Shown one piece after another: positions 40,475-48,977 of a DNA stretch of 64,000 nucleotides. This DNA is from Alphaproteobacteria bacterium (GTDB lineage Bacteria; Pseudomonadota; Alphaproteobacteria; Sphingomonadales; Emcibacteraceae), in NCBI GenBank assembly GCA_030428615.1, contig JAUIDN010000011.1:1-64000 (forward strand), read 5' to 3'. A program made the position numbers and the translations under genes. Position 1 is the stretch's first letter. Every line of letters starts with the position of its first letter. Below the pieces are notes generated by a model. The model was not told the origin of the DNA. It ran no database searches and saw only the letters and a program-made list of their open reading frames with translations.

Positions 40475-41762
40475 AGAATTAAATAACCGGGATGCGTCCT
40501 TCGAACAGGATTTCAAAGCGCTTCTTGCCGCCAACCGCGACACGGAAAATGATGTCTCCGGTGTGGTGAAAGAAATCCTTGATGATGTCAAAAAACGCGG
40601 CAATCAGGCATTGTTTGAGTATAGCAAAAAATTCGACCATGTTGACCTTGACGACACCAATATGCGCGTAAGAAGTGACGAAATCAAAAACGCCATTGCC
40701 GCCTGCGATGATGATACATTGGACGCGCTTAAATTGGCCGCGCAGCGCATATCGGATTTTCACATCCGCCACATTCCGGAAGATGACAACCTTACTGACA
40801 ATACGGGCGTAAAACTTGGTGTTCGCTGGCACGCGGTTGACGCGGCGGGGATATATGTCCCGGGCGGCAAAGCGGCCTATCCGTCATCGGTGCTGATGAA
40901 CGCGGTCCCCGCAAAAGCGGCGGGCGTGCCGCGCATCATCATGGTGGTGCCGGCACCAAACGGATATATAAACCCGCTTGTGCTTGCAGCGGCAGACATT
41001 GCCGGGATAACCGAAATTTATAAAATCGGCGGGGCGCAGGCCGTCGGCGCGCTTGCCTACGGCACCGAAACCATTGACCCGGTCGATGTGATCGCCGGGC
41101 CGGGCAACGCCTATGTCGCTGCCGCGAAAAAGGAAGTGTTCGGCACTGTCGGTATCGACATGATCGCCGGCCCATCGGAAATACTGGTGGTTTCGGATCG
41201 TAAAAATGATCCCCGGTGGATTGCCATTGATCTGTTATCACAAGCTGAGCATGACGAAGTGGCGCAAAGCATCCTGATCACCGATGATGCCGAATATGCA
41301 AAACAGGTGATTGCCGCCGTGGAAGAACATCTTGCCACCCTGCCCCGGGCCGACATTGCCAGAACAAGCTGGGATAATAACGGCTGTGTGATTACCGTTT
41401 CCGATATGGATGACGCCCCGGCGCTCATTAACCGGATTGCGCCGGAACATCTGGAACTTGCACTTGAGAACGCACAGGGATTTTCAAAAAAAATCCGCAA
41501 TGCCGGTTCTATTTTTATCGGAAGATACACACCGGAAGCCATCGGCGATTATATCGCCGGGCCAAACCATGTACTGCCGACATCGGGAAGCGCACGTTTC
41601 TCATCAGGTTTAAGTGTTCTTAACTATATGAAAAGAAATACGGTGATAGAATGCAGCAAGGCAAGTCTTGAAAAAATTGGCCCCGCGGCCATGACGCTTG
41701 CCACTGAAGAAGGACTTGAAGCGCACAAAAAATCCATAGGGATTAGGTTGCAAAAGGATTAG
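40467..41762 (+). CDS. hisD: histidinol dehydrogenase HisD
   Basis: A 431-residue zinc enzyme that oxidises histidinol to histidine with NAD. Visible motifs are '[20 protein letters not shown]', '[13 protein letters not shown]', 'IAGPGNAYV', the zinc-ligand 'LLSQAEHDE' and 'AGPNHVLPT'. Full length for the family; translationally coupled to hisG. Confidence 0.95.
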   Translation: MVRELNNRDASFEQDFKALLAANRDTENDVSGVVKEILDDVKKRGNQALFEYSKKFDHVDLDDTNMRVRSDEIKNAIAACDDDTLDALKLAAQRISDFHIRHIPEDDNLTDNTGVKLGVRWHAVDAAGIYVPGGKAAYPSSVLMNAVPAKAAGVPRIIMVVPAPNGYINPLVLAAADIAGITEIYKIGGAQAVGALAYGTETIDPVDVIAGPGNAYVAAAKKEVFGTVGIDMIAGPSEILVVSDRKNDPRWIAIDLLSQAEHDEVAQSILITDDAEYAKQVIAAVEEHLATLPRADIARTSWDNNGCVITVSDMDDAPALINRIAPEHLELALENAQGFSKKIRNAGSIFIGRYTPEAIGDYIAGPNHVLPTSGSARFSSGLSVLNYMKRNTVIECSKASLEKIGPAAMTLATEEGLEAHKKSIGIRLQKD

Positions 41763-41776
41763 AGGCACGAAAAAAT

Positions 41777-42268
41777 ATGCCCCGCAATCAGAATACACAA
41801 CGGATTTGCCAGATTGAGCTGGATGAAAAATCGATCATTCGCCGTAATGAAGATATCGAGCATGAACGTCGCGTGGCGATTTTTGATCTGCTTGAAACCA
41901 ACCATTTTGCCCCGAAAATGAAGGTTGCGAATGATTATCCTGGTCCCTTTAATGTCAAACTACGCATCGAGGATAACCGCCTTGCTATCGATCTAAAGAC
42001 GGAGGAAAAGAAAGACCTTTCCACCGTTATTCTGCCCCTAAGCCCGCTCAGGCGGATCATTAAGGAATATTTCCTGGTTTGTGACAATTACTTTAACGCC
42101 GTAAAATCATCCAACCCAAATCAGATTGAAGCGATAGACATCGGTCGGCGCGCCCTTCACAATGAAGGATCTCAAATAATGCAGACGCGACTTGCCGATA
42201 AGGTAGATATTGATTTTGAAACCGCACGCCGGCTTTTTACGCTGATCTGCGTTCTTCAAATCCGGTGA
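41777..42268 (+). CDS. UPF0262 family protein
   Basis: A 163-residue UPF0262 protein, an alphaproteobacterial family of unknown function. It is recognised by 'ERRVAIFDLLETNHF' and 'LSPLRRIIKEYFLVCDNYFNAVKSS'. It regularly sits between hisD and a low-molecular-weight phosphatase gene, as here. Confidence 0.88.
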   Translation: MPRNQNTQRICQIELDEKSIIRRNEDIEHERRVAIFDLLETNHFAPKMKVANDYPGPFNVKLRIEDNRLAIDLKTEEKKDLSTVILPLSPLRRIIKEYFLVCDNYFNAVKSSNPNQIEAIDIGRRALHNEGSQIMQTRLADKVDIDFETARRLFTLICVLQIR

Positions 42269-42274
42269 CCGGCC

Positions 42275-42730
42275 GTGAGCAGCACACCAACAGTTAAAAA
42301 ACGCGAACTCCCCGCCAGTCTTTTATTCGTTTGCAGCCTAAACGCTGTAAGGTCCCCGATGGCTGAAGCAATGGCGAAAAAAATGTTCGGCACAAAGGTT
42401 TTCATTGATAGTGTCGGCATTCATGATGATCTTGAGGACGTGAACCCCTTCACAATATCGGTCATGGAAGAGGTCGGTATTGACGTGTCCGGCCATAAGC
42501 CGAAGAATTTTGAAACTTTAAATGACAGTTCATTTGATCTTGTGATCACCCTTAGCCCGGAAGCGCATCACCGGGCGCTTGATCTGACACGGTTTTTCTC
42601 AACCGAAGTTGAATATTGGCCGACAATGGACCCGACAAGCGTTAAAGGAAACCGTGAAAACATCATGTCCGCCTTCAGATCGGTTCGCGATTATCTTGAG
42701 CAAAAAATAAAAACACGACTGGGCGAATAG
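42275..42730 (+). CDS. low-molecular-weight phosphatase family protein
   Basis: A 151-residue protein of the low-molecular-weight tyrosine phosphatase/arsenate reductase fold. The phosphate loop is CSLNAVRSP (C-x5-R-S). The acid residue is probably in the 'WPTMDPTS' segment. Position after UPF0262 is conserved in alphaproteobacteria. The substrate is unknown and there are no arsenic genes nearby. The start is a GTG at 42275. Confidence 0.82.
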   Translation: MSSTPTVKKRELPASLLFVCSLNAVRSPMAEAMAKKMFGTKVFIDSVGIHDDLEDVNPFTISVMEEVGIDVSGHKPKNFETLNDSSFDLVITLSPEAHHRALDLTRFFSTEVEYWPTMDPTSVKGNRENIMSAFRSVRDYLEQKIKTRLGE

Positions 42731-42836
42731 ACCCCGACCACCGCAAAAGGTTATATTTATTAACATTTTCCTTGAAATTTATGGAATTTCCACTATTTTC
42801 CCACTTGTTATTTATGAATTTAAATAGGGAGCCATA

Positions 42837-43055
42837 ATGGCTAAAGAAGAGTTATTGGAAATTCGCGGTACTGTTACCGAGCTTTTACCCAACGCCATGT
42901 TCAGGGTAAAGCTTGAAAATGGCCATGAAGTACTTGGCCATACTGCCGGAAAAATGCGTAAAAACCGCATCCGCGTGCTTGCCGGTGATGATGTACTTGT
43001 TGAAATGACACCATATGATTTGACCAAGGGTCGGATCACTTACCGCTTTAAATAA
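42837..43055 (+). CDS. infA: translation initiation factor IF-1
   Basis: A 72-residue S1-like OB-fold protein with the standard IF-1 sequence ('[22 protein letters not shown]', '[17 protein letters not shown]'). It binds the ribosomal A site during initiation. GGGAG precedes the ATG. Confidence 0.97.
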   Translation: MAKEELLEIRGTVTELLPNAMFRVKLENGHEVLGHTAGKMRKNRIRVLAGDDVLVEMTPYDLTKGRITYRFK

Positions 43056-43071
43056 AGCCTTCCTAGTTGAC

Positions 43072-43665
43072 ATGTCTCAAAAAGGTCATGCATCAAACCA
43101 GAAACTTATCCTTGCATCCGCTTCACCACGACGACTTGAACTTTTAAATCAGGTGGGAATTACCCCTGATCAGATAGTCCCGGCCGATATTGATGAAACC
43201 CCGGTTAAGGGAGAAAAGCCGATGGCACTTGCCGGGCGGCTTGCGCGCATGAAGGCGGAAAAAATATCGGAAAGTTTCGGTAATGATTTTGTTCTGGCGT
43301 CCGATACCATCGTTGCCTGCGGCAGACGCATCCTGGGAAAAGCCGCCACCACGCAGGAGGCGGAAAAATTCCTTACTTTATTAAGCGGGCGACGACACAG
43401 CGTCTATACCGGTGTCTTGTTGATTTCACCAAATGGCGTAAGCCACAAAACCATAAAAACGGTGGTGAAATTCAAACACCTGGATAAAAGTGAAATTGAC
43501 AGTTATCTTTCCCATGATGAATGGAAGGGAAAGGCCGGCGCCTACGCCATACAGGGGATCGCCGCACAGTTCATCATTTCCATCAATGGTTCATATAGCA
43601 ATGTTGTCGGCTTGCCTTTGAATGAAACTGTCAACATGCTTAAAGGGCAGGGTTACCTGCGATAA
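43072..43665 (+). CDS. maf: Maf-like nucleotide pyrophosphatase
   Basis: A 197-residue Maf/HAM1-like protein with the signature 'LASASPRRLELLNQVGI' at the start, 'LASDTIVACGRRILGKA' and 'GKAGAYAIQGIAAQFI'. Maf proteins hydrolyse non-canonical or pyrimidine nucleoside triphosphates and are linked to division arrest. It lies between infA and the RNase G gene, as usual for the group. Confidence 0.92.
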   Translation: MSQKGHASNQKLILASASPRRLELLNQVGITPDQIVPADIDETPVKGEKPMALAGRLARMKAEKISESFGNDFVLASDTIVACGRRILGKAATTQEAEKFLTLLSGRRHSVYTGVLLISPNGVSHKTIKTVVKFKHLDKSEIDSYLSHDEWKGKAGAYAIQGIAAQFIISINGSYSNVVGLPLNETVNMLKGQGYLR

Positions 43666-43670
43666 CGACC

Positions 43671-45059
43671 ATGAACAGTGAAAAAAACATTCTGATAAGC
43701 AGATCAATTGGCGAAACACGGGTCGCACTTGTAGAAGGGGGCGTGGCTCGGGAAATCCGATTTTTCCGCGACCATGCACCGTCGTGGGTCGGCACCATCT
43801 TCCTGGGGCGGGTCATGAAGTTAACCCCAGAGCTTCAGGCGGCATTCGTGGATCTGGGCGATGGCATGACGGGTTTTTTACCCCTTAAGACGTTGCCCAA
43901 ACCACCGGGCAAAAAACCAAAGAACCTCACGACGCTTTTACACGAAGGTCAGCGACTGATTGTGCAGATAACATCGGACGCGACACCAGGCAAACAACCA
44001 AAGTTGACGGCGCGTGTGGAGATTGTTTCTCCCGCTATCGTTTTTCACCCTTACCGCGCGGGGGCCTATGTCTCAAGCCGGATCAAAGACCCTGACCGGC
44101 GGGAGGAACTTAAAAAATTTGGCCGGTCAATGATGCTTGAGGATTACGGTATCACCTTCAGAACGGATGCTGAAAATATCCCCGAAGATCAGTTAAGCGA
44201 AACCGCTGCTTATCTCATCAATGTTTGGACGAAGATGAGCGAAAATATCAAGAACAGGAAATGCCCGTCCATGCTGGCACAGATGCCTGATGCGACCGAG
44301 CAGACATTACGCGATTTCGGCGCCACGGACGTTCAAAACATCATCATCGATGACGCGGCCGAAATGACGAAAGCGGCAAAATGGGCAAAAACATACGCCC
44401 CGCAACTTTCCGATCGAATTATCCGGTACCAGGAAAAAGAAAACCTGTTCAGCCAATATGACATAGATGACGAGATTGAAAAAATTTATTCAAAGCGCGT
44501 TTTCTTAAAATCCGGCGCCTGGATCACTATTGAGGAAACGGAAGCCCTGACCGCGGTTGATATCAATATGGGTGATGCGCGATTTTCAACCGACCGGGGC
44601 AAACAGATTTTCACCCTTAACCGTGAAGCGGCCCGGGAAATATTCCGCCAGCTGCGCCTGCGCGCCATTGGCGGCATTATCATCATTGATTTCGTTGATA
44701 TGACGGATAAAGGCGATATCAAAAGCCTGCAAAATTATGTTGACGACCTTATTCTTGCCGACCCTGAACAGATGCAGCGGGGCAATATATCCTCCTTCGG
44801 ATTGATGGAACTGACACGCCGATCAAGGCTTCTGAGCCTGAATCATCAGTTGCTTACAACCGGAAACGTGCAAAAGAACCTTGAAACCGAATGTCTTGAT
44901 TTACTGCGCAGCACGCATGCCAATGCGCTAAGCAGCCCCGGCAAGCCACAGGTGATAAAAGTGAGCCGTGAAATGAAAAAATGGTTTGAAAATCACAGCG
45001 TTTTGTTTCATGATTTTGAAAGCAAAACCGGATCAGCACTTACAATGGAGCTTTTATGA
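43671..45059 (+). CDS. rng: RNase E/G family ribonuclease
   Basis: A 462-residue RNase G-like endoribonuclease with an S1 domain near the N-terminus ('GTIFLGRVMKLTPELQAAFVDLG') and catalytic acidic residues in 'TAVDINMGDARF' and 'IIIDFVDM'. It lacks the long C-terminal scaffold of RNase E, so it is the short form that trims rRNA 5' ends and decays some mRNA. It overlaps yacG by four bases. Confidence 0.9.
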   Translation: MNSEKNILISRSIGETRVALVEGGVAREIRFFRDHAPSWVGTIFLGRVMKLTPELQAAFVDLGDGMTGFLPLKTLPKPPGKKPKNLTTLLHEGQRLIVQITSDATPGKQPKLTARVEIVSPAIVFHPYRAGAYVSSRIKDPDRREELKKFGRSMMLEDYGITFRTDAENIPEDQLSETAAYLINVWTKMSENIKNRKCPSMLAQMPDATEQTLRDFGATDVQNIIIDDAAEMTKAAKWAKTYAPQLSDRIIRYQEKENLFSQYDIDDEIEKIYSKRVFLKSGAWITIEETEALTAVDINMGDARFSTDRGKQIFTLNREAAREIFRQLRLRAIGGIIIIDFVDMTDKGDIKSLQNYVDDLILADPEQMQRGNISSFGLMELTRRSRLLSLNHQLLTTGNVQKNLETECLDLLRSTHANALSSPGKPQVIKVSREMKKWFENHSVLFHDFESKTGSALTMELL

Positions 45060-45241
45060 AAGCCGCAAATAACAATGACAAATGCCCCGTCTGCAATGAA
45101 GCCTCAAAGGACAAATACCACCCTTTCTGTTCAAGTCGCTGCAGCGAAATCGACCTCGGGCGATGGTTTAACGGTAGCTACGTGATTGCGGGCGAAAAAA
45201 CATCACAGGGACAAAGCGAAGAAGACGAATTTGACCAGTAA
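45056..45241 (+). CDS. yacG: YacG zinc protein (DNA gyrase inhibitor)
   Basis: A 61-residue YacG with the four zinc cysteines visible as C-P-V-C and 'FCSSRCSEIDLGRW' (C-x3-C). E. coli YacG binds GyrB and inhibits gyrase. Coupled to the RNase gene by a four-base overlap. Confidence 0.92.
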   Translation: MKAANNNDKCPVCNEASKDKYHPFCSSRCSEIDLGRWFNGSYVIAGEKTSQGQSEEDEFDQ

Positions 45242-45340
45242 TTCAAACGCTTGTCCCGGGCTTATTTTTTTAAAAAGAGTGCTGGACAGCGACTGACTTA
45301 TTTTCTATAACCCTCCCACCTCATCTGAGTAATTTCCCCT

Positions 45341-45415
45341 GCCCGGGTAGCTCAGGGGTAGAGCAGCGGATTGAAAATCCGCGTGTCGGTGGTTCAAATC
45401 CGCCCCCGGGCACCA
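45341..45415 (+). tRNA. tRNA-Phe (GAA)
   Basis: Seventy-five bases including CCA. The acceptor GCCCGGG pairs with CCCGGGC. The anticodon loop TTGAAAA gives GAA, and the T-arm GTTCAAAT is standard. It marks the left border of the AT-rich island; its 3' end is intact. Confidence 0.96.
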
Positions 45416-45553
45416 CTTTTATTCCCTATATATCAAATAGTTATCAAAATTTCGCTGTTTTGAGAAAAGTTGCTGTTTTTCCCTGGGGTGTCACTGGGGT
45501 ACCAAAAATGCAAAAACAGTCAGTATGGTCGCCAGCGGGGAAGTGCCTTTCTT

Positions 45554-46348
45554 TTAATATCGCAGCGGACAAATTTTCATTGTTCCGCAGCATTGCTTAT
45601 TTTTGTTCAGCAGCTCCTGTATAAACTTCTTCTCTACCAATTGTCGGCGGTGCTCGAGCAAAGTGATTTCTTCAATAGAGTCCTTGTGTGGGCAGTCGCG
45701 TCGCACAATTGGTTTATGTTGTTTTTGACAACTTGCATAACAACTATTAGAACCACATGAATTAGATCTCATCAATTTATGCTTCCAATTGCACTGGCGT
45801 GGACAACCGGATCGTAAATTATAAACTTTTCCAGCATCCAAATTAACTCTTGGCAGATTAGTAGCTAACCACCCCTCGTTTCGAAACATTGATCTAAGAA
45901 TTTCGTCTTTCCAACCAAGTGGCTCAGCTAACTTCTCAATATCAATTTGTAATAATGCGGCTTCGCCATGGCTCAGGCCTGCTTCTAGCGGCCACAACTC
46001 ATATTTATCTGCATACATTTGATTATTTAGATAGGCACTTAAACTACACCACCAAAATTCAGCTTCTTCGTTGGTTCTTAATATTTTCTCAGAACCATAG
46101 TATAGGCAAAACGTACCACCAGAATTAATATGGCGTTCAGGACAGCAATCCGGGAGTTGACGGTAGTTGACTTGTTCCTGGATCTTTACACCATGCTGAC
46201 CAGACATAGCCATTTTCAAATGAAACGCTTTCAACGATGCTCCACCTAAGTTTGGAGGCGCCGCACTTAAGTTAACCTTACCTAAACTGCTGCTTGTGAT
46301 TGAAACCCAAGACGGTTTGGTACTTCTGAGGAGCTCAAGCGATCTCAT
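45554..46348 (-). CDS. cysteine-rich protein of E2-system-associated type
   Basis: A 264-residue protein, second gene of the cyclase operon (four-base ATGA overlap). A conserved-looking block LPDCCPERHIN followed by GGTFCL covers residues 65-82. It resembles the motif of proteins found alongside prokaryotic E2-like (ubiquitin-conjugation-type) genes in nucleotide-signalling defence loci. A WPL...LSHGEAALLQ segment is at 119-134, and a C-terminal half holds many Cys/His (C182, C186, C198, C203, C207, C219, C253, C254, C260), suggesting zinc binding. Cys81 would be the candidate reactive residue. I am unsure whether it is itself E2-like or only an associated family. Confidence 0.5.
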   Translation of the reverse strand: MRSLELLRSTKPSWVSITSSSLGKVNLSAAPPNLGGASLKAFHLKMAMSGQHGVKIQEQVNYRQLPDCCPERHINSGGTFCLYYGSEKILRTNEEAEFWWCSLSAYLNNQMYADKYELWPLEAGLSHGEAALLQIDIEKLAEPLGWKDEILRSMFRNEGWLATNLPRVNLDAGKVYNLRSGCPRQCNWKHKLMRSNSCGSNSCYASCQKQHKPIVRRDCPHKDSIEEITLLEHRRQLVEKKFIQELLNKNKQCCGTMKICPLRY

Positions 46349-47940
46349 TCCTTCGTACTATGCGCCCTAGATGTTGTATTCTGAATAGGGGCATGGGCTC
46401 GGGCGTAATTCTGACTGATAATCGCCGGAACAGAAAGGCATACGATCACGTCATTATAGTTTAATTCTAAACTGCGCCCATTCTCGTCCAGAATATCGCT
46501 TAGCGCTGCTGGCGCTGCACGAAATGCTTTTGGCCCTAACTTTAGGCCGTTCTTATCGCATTCTTGTTGCATTACTTCAGAGCAAGCTGTCGCCATGCTG
46601 GAAGCAACTCTGACAGACCTATCTCCTCGAATTCCAATTCTGGATACAGGAGTAGTTCCAATCTCTGCTCCGATCGATAAGCCTAAACTTGTAATACCAC
46701 CTAAAATTTCTTTACATAAAATAAATGACGAATGCAACGCACCCGCACATTGAACTGCGGTTGACACACTTTTTCGCTCATCCGTTGCAGATGGAGATCC
46801 TTCCGCGATTATGGAATGAATGCAATCTCCAATAAATCTTACTTTTCTTCCCCCAAAATCGCTCTCAACAACATTCTGAAATTCCTGCCTAATAACATAC
46901 AAAGCCTGCACAGCGCTCTTGATTTTTCCCATAGCAACCGCATTGTCTATATAATCCGTATAACCACTCAAATCTGCGAACATCGAAACCATTGGCATTC
47001 GTATCGAATTGCTTGGATAAAGGTCCGCGTAATCAATTTTTCGTAATGGTGGTTCTTTGTATCGAAATTGAAAATTCGGAATGGTTAGATCCGGCATTTC
47101 ACCCCTTTTTACTTCTCCCTTCCAATTCTCGATAATTTCTCTGGTATACCCACTTCTATCCTGCTCACCATAAATTAACTCGTTATTTTCTGATCGGCGC
47201 GCTGAATTAGTTCTTAGATCTTCATCTGATAATGGTATATTCTTAGAAGCAAAATCGCCTATTGGCATTCGAAGAATATCTCTTATTCGACTTGAAAGAT
47301 ATATTCCTGGGTGGCGTCCTTCAGCCAGTTTAGCGGCATGATTTGCCGCACTACCTAAAAACATAGGCTCCTGTTCGATCCCACTTCCATTATTGATGGC
47401 TACACAAGTTCCAATATCAACACCAACTCTCAAATTCGTTTCAAATTCGTTTCCGGCTATTTCAAGATTGGCAGCATTTGCCACACGCACGAAGTCATTG
47501 ATAAATGCAAAAGCTTCGGCTAACAAATCACGTGTAAAGCCTCCACCATCTTTATCAATTACAACTGCATGAATGCGCCCACTGTGAAAATCAACTCTTT
47601 GCGCTGGGGAACCCTCAATTACCCGGTCAGCTACACTATAATACAGGTGCAGCAATCTCATCGCTTTCTCATGCGATAATTCTGTTTCCTCTCCGCTTTC
47701 AAGCTTATAGTCATCCAAATTTGCAATCGAAAAGTAAATTTGTACGGTATCTACAACAATAGCTTTTCCTTTGGGTAATCTGAACAATGGAGGCTCAACG
47801 TCGAGCTGATCCTCATTCTGGGATAATTGTTGCGCTCGATAACTGCGCTGATAATCTAAAAATTGCTGAACTTCGAACTGCGGACAATCCTCCAGCGATT
47901 TAGTAATTCTGTTTTTTGCCGTATCTCTGTTCCATGGCAT
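46345..47940 (-). CDS. two-domain class III nucleotide cyclase, Pycsar-type candidate
   Basis: A 531-residue cytoplasmic protein with two class III cyclase domains (about 58-225 and 312-455). Domain 2 keeps both metal aspartates, D323 in 'FADLSGYTDY' and D372 in 'VRFIGDCIHSII'. Domain 1 has Gly at the second position but keeps the N200-x3-K204 site in 'GSAANHAAKL', which is degenerate in domain 2. A single composite active site is therefore likely. A membrane effector with a cyclic-nucleotide domain is encoded 1 kb away, as in Pycsar systems, where the cyclase makes cCMP or cUMP. The ATG at 47940 has AAAGGA; an ATG at 47979 has no site. Confidence 0.7.
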   Translation of the reverse strand: MPWNRDTAKNRITKSLEDCPQFEVQQFLDYQRSYRAQQLSQNEDQLDVEPPLFRLPKGKAIVVDTVQIYFSIANLDDYKLESGEETELSHEKAMRLLHLYYSVADRVIEGSPAQRVDFHSGRIHAVVIDKDGGGFTRDLLAEAFAFINDFVRVANAANLEIAGNEFETNLRVGVDIGTCVAINNGSGIEQEPMFLGSAANHAAKLAEGRHPGIYLSSRIRDILRMPIGDFASKNIPLSDEDLRTNSARRSENNELIYGEQDRSGYTREIIENWKGEVKRGEMPDLTIPNFQFRYKEPPLRKIDYADLYPSNSIRMPMVSMFADLSGYTDYIDNAVAMGKIKSAVQALYVIRQEFQNVVESDFGGRKVRFIGDCIHSIIAEGSPSATDERKSVSTAVQCAGALHSSFILCKEILGGITSLGLSIGAEIGTTPVSRIGIRGDRSVRVASSMATACSEVMQQECDKNGLKLGPKAFRAAPAALSDILDENGRSLELNYNDVIVCLSVPAIISQNYARAHAPIQNTTSRAHSTKE

Positions 47941-48006
47941 CGATTTATTCCTTTCAACGCCCTTGACAAAAACGGGCATTGATTCTAAAAATTATTACTC
48001 TCCTAT

Positions 48007-48034
48007 ATTTTAGGACTATCTTACAAAATGTCAA
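48007..48034 (-). promoter_or_regulatory. sigma-70 promoter of the cyclase operon
   Basis: On the minus strand TTGACA (48034-48029) and TAAAAT (48012-48007) are 16 bases apart. This places transcription start about 60 bases before the cyclase ATG. A second TTGACA (47963-47968, + strand) faces the WYL gene but has only a weak -10. The divergent arrangement lets one regulator control both directions. Confidence 0.5.
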
Positions 48035-48061
48035 TATGTTAGTTTTTATTAGGGAGGAAAC

Positions 48062-48940
48062 ATGATGAATTACGAAAGCATAAAATCAGGTTTACGCAAG
48101 CGTTATGAGTTTATTGAGTTTCAGTTAATGTGGGAAGGAACGATTGGCCGCAAGTTATTAACACAAAAGTTTGGCATATCACCTCAACAAGCTACACTTG
48201 ACCTTACTTCCTACCTTGATTTATCTCCACAAAACATGATTTATGACCCTCGAAAGAGGACGTATGTCGCTCAGCAAGATTTTGAACCAAATTTTATAAA
48301 AGGAGAAGCCTCTGAGTACTTGATGCACCTTGAAATGCTGCATCACGGATACAGAGGGAGGGATGAAATTTGGCCTGCAACACCGCCGAAATTTGATGCG
48401 GTAGCTGTGTCCGCCAGAAAAACGAATCCCGTTACTCTTAAGTCGGTTTTGGTCGCAATACGAAATAAACAGTGTATCGAGGTTGAATATGTATCATTGA
48501 GTTCTAGATCGGAAGCACCAAGATTTTTGTTCCCACATGCCATTGCTAGTGATGGTCATCGCTGGCATATGAGGGCATTTGATTCAGAAAAAGAAAGGTA
48601 TTCGGATTTCGTATTATCGCGCATTGAAGCCATAACTTTCAAAGATTGCGTTGACAGTGAGGTTCCTGAGGATGAATGTTGGTCGACCTACGTAAATATT
48701 GGCCTTAAACCCGATTCAGCGTTGAACGAGCGTCAACAGGAACGGTTACAAATAGAATATGGCATGGAAAATGGGGAATTACTTATTAAAGTTCGTAAAG
48801 CAATGCTGTTTTATTATCTTAGATTTTATGGATTTGACCCTCGGGAAAAGGAAGGTTCTCTCATGAAGAATAAAAGTAGTTTTCACCTTAGCATTTCAAA
48901 CTTGGAAGAAGTTGAAGCGAATTTGGAAAGAAGAAACTAA
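48062..48940 (+). CDS. WYL-domain transcriptional regulator, CapW-like
   Basis: A 292-residue regulator with an N-terminal winged helix-turn-helix (about 10-80, 'GRKLLTQKFGISPQQATLDLTSYL'), a WYL domain (about 125-205, with 'DGHRWHMRAFDSEKERYSDFVLSRI') and a C-terminal WCX-type region. This is the layout of CapW, which represses CBASS operons until infection. It is divergent from the cyclase operon and 37 bases upstream of the effector gene, so it is well placed to control the system. An AGGGAGG site precedes it. Calling it CapW-like is inference from layout. Confidence 0.8.
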   Translation: MMNYESIKSGLRKRYEFIEFQLMWEGTIGRKLLTQKFGISPQQATLDLTSYLDLSPQNMIYDPRKRTYVAQQDFEPNFIKGEASEYLMHLEMLHHGYRGRDEIWPATPPKFDAVAVSARKTNPVTLKSVLVAIRNKQCIEVEYVSLSSRSEAPRFLFPHAIASDGHRWHMRAFDSEKERYSDFVLSRIEAITFKDCVDSEVPEDECWSTYVNIGLKPDSALNERQQERLQIEYGMENGELLIKVRKAMLFYYLRFYGFDPREKEGSLMKNKSSFHLSISNLEEVEANLERRN

Positions 48941-48977
48941 GCATTATTGCTTAAGATATCCAATTTAGAAGGGTCAA

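Noticed and set aside
42275-42730. Arsenate reductase ArsC
   Set aside because: The fold is shared, but the neighbourhood is the conserved UPF0262-infA block without arsenic genes, so only the family-level call is made.
45420-45553. Remnant of an integrase gene after tRNA-Phe
   Set aside because: The translated frames are short and show no catalytic motif of tyrosine recombinases, so only the repeat is reported.
46345-47940. Housekeeping adenylate cyclase
   Set aside because: No membrane or known sensory domain, AT-rich island location, overlap with a Cys-rich gene and a linked CNB-membrane effector fit a defence role better; the product remains untested.
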